A DNA stretch of 41,120 nucleotides from Bartonella phoceensis (GTDB lineage Bacteria > Pseudomonadota > Alphaproteobacteria > Rhizobiales > Rhizobiaceae), in assembly GCF_902825145.1 (NCBI RefSeq), contig NZ_CADEAD010000009.1:1-41120 (forward strand). Reading direction: 5' to 3'. This document shows positions 34,841-41,120 of the stretch, piece by piece. Numbering within the stretch: position 1 is the first letter of the stretch; every line of letters begins with the position of its first letter. The position numbers and the translations under genes were made by a program. A model generated the notes under the pieces. That model had not been told where the DNA came from. It did not search any database and was given only the letters and a program-made list of their open reading frames with translations.

Positions 34841-34891
34841 GCCCTTTGAAAGTGCTTCCTTTGTGGGAAAGTTGAAAGTAAAAAACTGTCC

Positions 34892-36424
34892 TTATAAATT
34901 ACTACAACTTTTCCAGAGGGAGGTGTCGGTTCCATTTTGTCCTAAATCTTTGACCAAAACTGGTTTTCCTGTTTTTCCATTATAAGCTTTGACGTAAATA
35001 TTTTTTCCTTGCACATCGATGAGGTAGTAGTCTCCTCTAAAGAGTGCTCCTGCTGTATAGATTGGAATATTTCCAAAGACTTTATCATCCTGTGCACGGC
35101 AATAGAATTGTCTATGTCTGTGTCCTACAAAAATTGCTTTTACATTGTGATTTGTAATGATGGATTTAAATGCAGCGAGTTTTTGAGCATTTTTAGGATG
35201 GAGAAAATGCGAATCTTTATCTCCAAAATAAGGGCGCGCATCGTGAAAATTGAGGATTGTAACTTTTCCTCTTGCATCTGCTGCAGCTAAATCTTTTTTG
35301 AGCCACTTAAGAGCGCTCGTGATTCTTACTTTCGTGCTACCGTCAGATAAATGCGCAGTATAAGTTGGATAATTTTGAAGCTGTACATAGTGAATATCTC
35401 CATAATCCCATGAGTAGCTTAGACTTCCCTTTATGATTTTACGGGCCGTTTCATAACGAATAAGCTTATGAAAAGTTACATGTTGATTGAAATTCGGTAA
35501 AGAACTGCTATATCTATCTAGTTCTTGCAACATTCTTCTCACAGCACTTAACGCACATGCATCCTTCGAAAGATTGGATATCGGTATCATACAATCACGA
35601 ATATTATTGTAATAATCATGGTTCCCCAATCCTTCATAGACAGGATAGGCAATGCTTTTATAGACATCTGCATAGTCTTGATAGGTTTGGGGGCGACCAA
35701 ACTCGGTTAAGTCGCCATTGATAATATAAAATGAAGCTGCATGTGACTCTATCGCACGGGCGACTTTCTTATTTTCCTTTATCCATGGCGCTCTGTTGCT
35801 GTTTGCGTTAGGATCGCCAGTATCCAAACGCCATGGCTGTGGATCAGCTGCTATGACAACAGTATAATTTTTTATGGGAGTCTTTTTCTTTACAAACCAA
35901 ATCGCTCTCGCGTTATGTCCTCCTGTGTCCTTTCGTTCAAAATAATAATTTTTGTTGGTCGAGGTGGCGGAATATTCACTGGTACCACTATAGGGATTAT
36001 ACCATCGAAATGTTAAAATAGTTCCATCGTCTTGCACTCTATATTTAACCCATCCACCAGATCCAAAAAGCCAAGCACGAGATGTTATTGCTGCTTTTCC
36101 TACGGAGCCAGACGCAATTATATTCGGAGGTCCTTCATTTCCCCAGTACTCATCTGCTTTCCACTTTCCGCGCTCTATACCTTTATCCATTAATACCATA
36201 GAAGTAGGCGGATTGGTGAGTTCATTAACGATGTATACATCTGTTGAACGATCATCAAATGTACTTCGTTTAGGTTTCGGTAATTGTTCGATGAAGCTTC
36301 GCCTTGTTTCGTATGTTACGGAAATATTTTGGGCGTGAGAAAAATATGGCTTTATACACACTAAGATGGTGAGAAAAACGCCTATCACTGTTCTGTAATC
36401 TATTGTTCTATCGTTGTGTTTCAT
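34892..36424 (-). CDS. Exported calcineurin-like metallophosphoesterase
   Basis: I start at the ATG at 36424, which opens a signal peptide (MKHNDRTIDYRTVIGVFLTILVCIKPYFSHAQ, cleavage near SHA-Q); an ATG at 36490 adds 22 residues in front of it. The product is 510 residues. A beta-rich N-terminal domain (about 30-165) precedes a metallophosphoesterase domain with the metal-ligand motifs AADPQPW, INGDLTEFG, GLGNHDY, LNFHDARP and GHRHRQ. The substrate is unknown. C-terminal residues include a YLIDVQGKNIYVKAYNGKTGKPVLVKDL strand pair. It faces the HisKA_2 kinase tail to tail, 51 nt apart. A decayed paralogue lies at 37057-38010. Release to periplasm is inferred from the signal peptide. Confidence 0.86.
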   Translation of the reverse strand: MKHNDRTIDYRTVIGVFLTILVCIKPYFSHAQNISVTYETRRSFIEQLPKPKRSTFDDRSTDVYIVNELTNPPTSMVLMDKGIERGKWKADEYWGNEGPPNIIASGSVGKAAITSRAWLFGSGGWVKYRVQDDGTILTFRWYNPYSGTSEYSATSTNKNYYFERKDTGGHNARAIWFVKKKTPIKNYTVVIAADPQPWRLDTGDPNANSNRAPWIKENKKVARAIESHAASFYIINGDLTEFGRPQTYQDYADVYKSIAYPVYEGLGNHDYYNNIRDCMIPISNLSKDACALSAVRRMLQELDRYSSSLPNFNQHVTFHKLIRYETARKIIKGSLSYSWDYGDIHYVQLQNYPTYTAHLSDGSTKVRITSALKWLKKDLAAADARGKVTILNFHDARPYFGDKDSHFLHPKNAQKLAAFKSIITNHNVKAIFVGHRHRQFYCRAQDDKVFGNIPIYTAGALFRGDYYLIDVQGKNIYVKAYNGKTGKPVLVKDLGQNGTDTSLWKSCSNL

Positions 36425-36754
36425 AAAGCTATCATCCAAAACAAGCACTTTTCCAAAAATACACGGCAGGGGTGATGCTATAAGAGGCATTAAAATCTAT
36501 TTTTTCATGAATTACGCTTTGAACTATAAATGCATACTCCAGAAACAAATCTTTATGACTTTTTTGTGGTTCATCTTAAAATAGTCATCAAGACAATGGT
36601 CGATCTCAACATTCATAATGAAGGTTTTTCTAAAGCTTAAAAGAATGCTATAAGCTTTAACATTTATATTTTCCTTGCATTTGGATGAGAGTATAGTCTC
36701 TTTTGTAGAATGTCTCGGCCATCTATACAGGGATGTTTTTGAAGAGTTTGTCAT

Positions 36755-36955
36755 GTGGTTCCGAGCCAAATAGACAATGGGTGCTGATTGTGGAAGGTGA
36801 TGGTGTGGGTATAAAAGCCAAACTGTAAAACAAAAGCAGGCTTTGGACGTTTGGTTGTTGAACAGCTTTGTCAGCAATTTGGTGAGGAGTCTCTTTGTGA
36901 AACATCTTCTTGAAGGAGCACAAAGCGTATAATTTTTTACCCAAACTCTTTAGAA
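36755..36955 (+). pseudogene. Remnant of the HisKA_2 kinase 3' end
   Basis: DNA here matches the end of the kinase gene at about 34609-34810 with many changes: the GGTGCTGATTGTGGAAG segment, GGACGTTTGG followed by TTGAACAGCTTTGT, GAAACATCTTCTT and CCCAAACTC. The frame is broken by stops (for example after AAAGCCAAACTG). It lies 330 nt beyond the phosphoesterase gene, facing its decayed copy, so it repeats the kinase-to-phosphoesterase arrangement. The DNA from 36425 to 36754 has no gene I can support. Confidence 0.75.
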
Positions 36956-37056
36956 TAGGGCAAAAGAAATCGTACTTACCTCATAAAGGTGTCCTTAAAA
37001 TCCTCCTTTTATAAAGCTTAAAAGGAAAAAGTGCTTTTTATCAATTGCTACAACTT

Positions 37057-38010
37057 TCAAAAAAACTCTGTGTTTCCACCTATCACACCCAAATCCTCGA
37101 TCAAAGTAGGTTTGCCGGTTCTGCCATTATACGCTTTAACATGGATGTTTTTTCCCTGTACCGTGATGTGGTAATAATCTTCTCTAAAGAGTTCTCCTGT
37201 CGTATAGACAGGTAGATTTCCGAAAACTTTATTATCTTGTGCACGACAAGTGCTTTGATAATGTGTATGACCAGTAAAGATTGCTTTGATATTATGAGAA
37301 GTAATGATGGATTTAAAGACCGACAAACATTGAGCATTTTGGGGGTTAATAAAATGTAAAGAACTATCAGGAAAAAATGCATTTGTATCGTGGAAATTTA
37401 TAATCGTAATTTTCCCTCTTGCATTTGCTGCAGCTAAATCTTTTTTGCGCCAATCCAAAGAGCTTTTCACATGGATAACCCTATCACTTTGTTTCAGATT
37501 AACCGTATAAGTTGGATAATTGTGAAGTTGTAGGTAGTGAATATCTCCATAATCCCACAAGTAGCCAAAACTTCCTTCTATAGAACGAACAGATTTGTCA
37601 GAGGCATCAGTCAATTCTGTGTTGTCTTGACTGAAATGGGGAAGTTCATCCTCGTATTTTTTTGATCATTCTAGAGAGAGCGCCTATAGTATATGCATCG
37701 TCTGAAGGATTGTTTTCTTCAAGAAGTGTACAATGACCGACATTGTTTGCATGATCATGATTACCGAGCCCTTCATAAACAGAAGGGTCAAGTTTTTTGT
37801 ATGTCTTTGTATAATCTTTATAGGTTTCTCTACGAGCTAACTCCGTTAAGTTATCATTGACAATGTAAAAGTCTGCTTTTTGTAGATTTTATTGCTTCTG
37901 CAACGTTCTTATTTCTTTTGAGTCAGAGTTCTTTGTTTCTTTTCTTGTTAGGATCACCAGTATCCAAACGCCATGCTTACGGATCGTACAGGATGATAAC
38001 AGTATAGTTT
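37057..38010 (-). pseudogene. Decayed second copy of the metallophosphoesterase
   Basis: A 185-codon frame (37057-37614) is closely similar to the last third of the phosphoesterase at 34892-36424, including YLWDYGDIHYLQLHNYPTYT, IINFHDTNAFF and FTGHTHYQ. Upstream, in another frame, come the middle motifs LTELARRETYKDYTKTYKK and VYEGLGNHDHANN, then a frame change at a run of seven A residues near 37660. Further upstream the DP-x-AWRLDTGDPN segment is recognisable with stops, at about 37900-38010. The N-terminal domain and signal peptide are missing. It is a pseudogene; the surviving 3' frame might still be translated but lacks the first metal motifs. Confidence 0.85.
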
Positions 38011-38701
38011 TTTGGGAAATTTTCTTTTTATGGTTGGAAGATATTTTGGAATTATTGTAAAAGTCCTTTTCGTAAGCTGATTGCTGTTTTAAATTTCTAA
38101 ATTGGTTTTTTGATTACGTGACAGTATGGAGAGTCGTTGTAATTTCTTTCTCTCCTCAAATAGTACGATTTGTATAATTAACATTGCTAATAAAATAATA
38201 TTTGCTGTTGTATATTTATATTTCATCCGTTAAGCTCTTAATTTTATTGTATTTTTTAAATATGATATGTTTTTCAATTTCTTGAATAATAACTATTCAG
38301 AGCCTTTTCTTTTGTTTCTCTAACGGCTCGCAATTGTCTTTTAATTTTTCCTTTTTCTCTCTTGAGAGTTTTTTTTAAACGTTGGCTTGCCGAAAGAGAG
38401 ACGCTGGTTAAGGTTTGTCATTGTTGTTCATGAGACTGGAAAAAGAGCAGCAATGAACAAGAAATGAAATTGCATAGGAATTGATGGGATTTACCAAGTT
38501 AAATAGAGTGCGTGAAGAGGAAAGAATCTTTTCTTTGTGTAGCGCTCTTTTGAGTTTTTTCTTTTTTGTTGTCCACGGGTTCGAAAGAGTGAGAGCGTGT
38601 CTGTTTTAGCCATGGCTATACTTTATTTTCAAGGGGTATGCGTTGGAGAGAGCTTTGTACCGGACATGCCTTTTGAAAAAAGTTCATTTTGAAAGGTTGG
38701 C
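38011..38701. other. 690-nt spacer downstream of the M23 peptidase gene
   Basis: I see no gene. A short CTCT-CTTG-AGAG hairpin followed by eight T residues at 38363-38378 might be a weak plus-strand terminator. The rest is AT-rich and may be more decayed DNA from the duplicated phosphoesterase copy. Confidence 0.4.
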
Positions 38702-40708
38702 TTAAGAAGCATCTTCTGGGTTTTTTGTTGGGCTGTCTAACAGAGAGTCAATATTGTTTTTTTCTTGTAGGAATGCTTGTAAATCTTGATTGGTTAAAGT
38801 TTTGCTATTAGGAATACGAATACGCATAGGGTCAACCTTTACACCATTGACAATGATTTCAAAATGACAATGGGGACCGGTTGCCATTCCTGTTGTTCCA
38901 ACATAGCCGATGATTTGTCCTTGACGAACTTTAACACCTGGTTTGATCTCTGGGGCATAACGGCTTTGGTGTGAATAACTGCTAATATATCCGTTGCTGT
39001 GTTGAATTTCCGTATGGTTTCCATAGCCCCCCGTTACGCCTACTTTTGTGACAACGCCATCGCCTACAGCAATAATGGGCGATCCTTTTGGTGCAACCCA
39101 GTCAACACCTGTGTGCATGCGAACATAGCCTAAAATAGGATGTTTGCGTGATCCAAAGGGGGAACCAAAAACGCCATTGGGTGTGGGTTTGCGGAGCAAA
39201 AAGGGTTTAGAGCTTTTTCCTTCTGAATCATAGTAATCAACCGTTCCGTCTTTTGATTGATAACGATAGTATTTATAGGTTGTACTGCCAAAAGTGGCAC
39301 TGATATAGCGAATTTCAGGATCTACATTCGTGGGAACTCCCTTTGTTTCCTGATACTTTTTGCCATTTTGGGTTTCTTTATTGTTTTTTCCTGCGTCACT
39401 TTGTTGTGGCACGGCATAAAATATTTCGAGCTGGTCAGCTGGTGTTATCCGACTTTTCATATCAATATTGGTGGCAAGCAGACGAATGAGACGCTGCGAG
39501 AGAGATTGCGAGACATTATGGCTGAGCAGAGCAGTGTAGAGCGCATCATAAGCTGTTGGTAACTGGGCTGTACTGACATAGGAATGTGGAATGCCATTGT
39601 GAAAAGCTGTTTGAAGTGCGTGGGACATTTTGGGTTCTGCACTTTCAACAAATTGTCCTTTATCATTAAGGGCAATGGTGAGAATATGATATTTTCCTTG
39701 ATAAATACTGGCCCGGACAAGATGATCTTCTTCTCCAGCTTGTGTAACGATACCAATGCGTAAAAGACTTCCTTCTTTTAGCGTATCCGAACGGTTAAAT
39801 CTCGTTAAAGTGCTCGCAACCTTTTCAATTTGTTTTGTTGTATAGCTGGTATCTTTGAAAGCATCGATGATTTTTTGTTTTTTACGAATAGGAATAATAT
39901 CTTCAGCATAGTTTTTCGTGAGATCAATACGGTGACTTTGAGGAGAAATGGTTACGTTTTCTTGGACAATACGGACTTCAGGGGACTCTGTAAATTGGGA
40001 GGGTGAAGACAAATCCTCTAATTTTAAAGGATCAACAAGTGTGAGAATTGAAAGGAGTTCTTCGTTTTTTTCTAGAGCAAATCCCGCTTTTTTTAATTCT
40101 TGTTGCACTTCATCATCCGTCAGGATATCTGCGTCATCAAAATCAACTTGATCTAGGATAAGATTACGGTTGCGTAAGGTTATTTTTGTTTCCACCTTGG
40201 CTCCATAAATATATCCGGAATCTTGTAGTTTGGGAGCGTGTGCTTTCAAATCACTGGCAAACATACTTAAAGAATCGAATTTAGGGTAGTTATACTGCCT
40301 GGGGCGATTTTCGGCTAAAGCCATGCGGATCCATTCAAAATGTTGGGTCTGAATGACTTTTTCTTCACCCTTTTTTTGCACAATGGATAATTCAAACTGA
40401 CGCTTACTATCAAAGCTTTGCCGTGCATGGGTGGGAGCAATACGGTCACCTTTATGTCCATTGGCATCAGGGTCTTGTATTTGTGAGAGGTTATCTCGTG
40501 TAAACCATTGTGGTGGTGTGACCAAGCGTTGTTGTTCATTAAGAGCAGCAAAAAGGGCGATGCCCATCAGAATGCAGGAAGTGATTCCTGTGAGAACTGT
40601 TCCTGTGAGCCAACGAACAGAAACTTGTCGGTGCGCTGGAAGCAAGCGTTTGACCACAAGAGCGGGGTCTTGTCCAGGATCATTTTTCTGTTGTTCGTTA
40701 TCCCACAT
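38702..40708 (-). CDS. Membrane-anchored M23 family peptidoglycan endopeptidase
   Basis: The 668-residue protein is a type II membrane protein: about 30 polar residues, a span near 33-54 (WLTGTVLTGITSCILMGIALFAAL), then a long periplasmic region. An opacity- or G5-like middle part carries LysM-adjacent-type segments (KEGSLLRIGIVTQAGEEDHLVRASIY, RITPADQLEIFYAVP). The catalytic M23 (LytM) domain occupies about 515-630, with zinc ligands H532 and D536 in MHTGVDW and H615 in HCHFE, so it appears active. Such enzymes cut peptide cross-links in peptidoglycan during growth; Rhizobiales homologues act in envelope maintenance. It is alone on its strand, with a 411-nt spacer upstream. Confidence 0.9.
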   Translation of the reverse strand: MWDNEQQKNDPGQDPALVVKRLLPAHRQVSVRWLTGTVLTGITSCILMGIALFAALNEQQRLVTPPQWFTRDNLSQIQDPDANGHKGDRIAPTHARQSFDSKRQFELSIVQKKGEEKVIQTQHFEWIRMALAENRPRQYNYPKFDSLSMFASDLKAHAPKLQDSGYIYGAKVETKITLRNRNLILDQVDFDDADILTDDEVQQELKKAGFALEKNEELLSILTLVDPLKLEDLSSPSQFTESPEVRIVQENVTISPQSHRIDLTKNYAEDIIPIRKKQKIIDAFKDTSYTTKQIEKVASTLTRFNRSDTLKEGSLLRIGIVTQAGEEDHLVRASIYQGKYHILTIALNDKGQFVESAEPKMSHALQTAFHNGIPHSYVSTAQLPTAYDALYTALLSHNVSQSLSQRLIRLLATNIDMKSRITPADQLEIFYAVPQQSDAGKNNKETQNGKKYQETKGVPTNVDPEIRYISATFGSTTYKYYRYQSKDGTVDYYDSEGKSSKPFLLRKPTPNGVFGSPFGSRKHPILGYVRMHTGVDWVAPKGSPIIAVGDGVVTKVGVTGGYGNHTEIQHSNGYISSYSHQSRYAPEIKPGVKVRQGQIIGYVGTTGMATGPHCHFEIIVNGVKVDPMRIRIPNSKTLTNQDLQAFLQEKNNIDSLLDSPTKNPEDAS

Positions 40709-41120
40709 GGATTTTTAGAGTACTTTTCAAATATTAAATAAAAAAAAGCTAGCATAGCTTCGTGTGTTTCTACAAGAATTTGATTCTTTTTACAGACAAA
40801 GCGAATGCTTACTTTATAGAACGATGACTTCTCCTCATCATAATAGCGAAGAAAGTTAGGAGCGCAATAACAGTGTTGGTAAGAACAAAGATCATGCCTA
40901 AATATCTCTGTGCTCTGTGGCTAGATTTGATCTCTTTAGAGTTGCTATTTTAGCGGCTAAAAGCCTTATTAATGACAGTCTCTTTTTGAAAAAACCTTTT
41001 AAAGAACTACTTAGTTTTATGGTAATCTATTTATTATTTATTTTTATTTTTTTTAAAAATGATATTGACTCTTTGGTTGAAAGAGTTCTATATAACGCGA
41101 AGTGACGAGGGCAGTTTCTG
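40709..41120. other. Upstream region of the M23 gene to the window edge
   Basis: An AAGCTA/TAGCTT hairpin lies near 40747, about 40 nt before the peptidase ATG on its minus-strand leader side. A 62-codon plus-strand frame (40917-41105) starts with GTG, is partly hydrophobic (ELLSFMVIYLLFIFIFF) and has no recognised family; I do not call it. Confidence 0.4.

Noticed and set aside
38570..38610. GGTTCGAA motif suggesting a tRNA T-arm
   Set aside because: No acceptor stem, anticodon arm or CCA-adjacent pairing could be built around it. I found no tRNA or rRNA in the window.

Overview
The window looks like chromosome of a Bartonella species (Alphaproteobacteria, Hyphomicrobiales). The DNA is AT-rich, with long gene-poor spacers and minisatellites. 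It carries the complete alphaproteobacterial general stress response core (PhyR, NepR, EcfG-type sigma factor), the infA-maf-yacG series, Rhizobiales families such as DUF4167 and DUF6476, and a phage-derived cluster without phage lifestyle genes that resembles the Bartonella gene transfer agent (BaGTA). The genus is inferred from gene content and protein style; no database search was possible.

Layout. 1-564: purE, and possibly the first codons of purK running off the left edge. 565-5256: a spacer-rich stretch holding a small DUF5993 membrane protein plus dsbB, orphan terminator-like hairpins, a perfect 29-bp palindrome and a three-copy tandem repeat. 5257-6694: infA, maf, yacG. 7121-8146: a secreted DUF3472-like protein on the minus strand. 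8475-11222: clpB behind a convincing sigma-32-like promoter. 11223-11845: two minisatellites and a strong terminator.

12186-25875: a one-directional head and tail cluster. Its order is small terminase, large terminase, portal, scaffold-like protein, N4-gp56-type major capsid, adaptor, tail hub, GNAT-like protein, S74-chaperone protein, tail collar protein, a 66-residue protein, decayed coding DNA, and a membrane protein. There is no integrase, repressor, replication or recognisable lysis gene, so it is more like a domesticated packaging and particle module than an active prophage. The capsid gene sits between a terminator and a long hairpin. A 24-copy 13-bp repeat separates the adaptor and hub genes.

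26486-30170: fdhE (minus), the DUF4167 gene with a duplicated fragment of its 3' end, a DUF6476 protein and a small exported protein. 30426-34840: a stress-signalling island. An HWE histidine kinase and phyR lie on the minus strand, divergent from nepR and ecfG on the plus strand, followed by a second, membrane-bound HisKA_2-type kinase. In this pathway kinases act on PhyR, phosphorylated PhyR sequesters NepR, and EcfG is released. A palindrome between phyR and nepR places a GGAAC element outward on each strand. 34892-38010: an exported calcineurin-like phosphoesterase, then a decayed second copy of the kinase-end plus phosphoesterase segment, which indicates a segmental tandem duplication. 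38702-40708: a membrane-anchored M23 peptidoglycan endopeptidase.

Starts were chosen by ribosome-binding sites, signal peptides and overlaps. Family names come from motif recognition, not searches.
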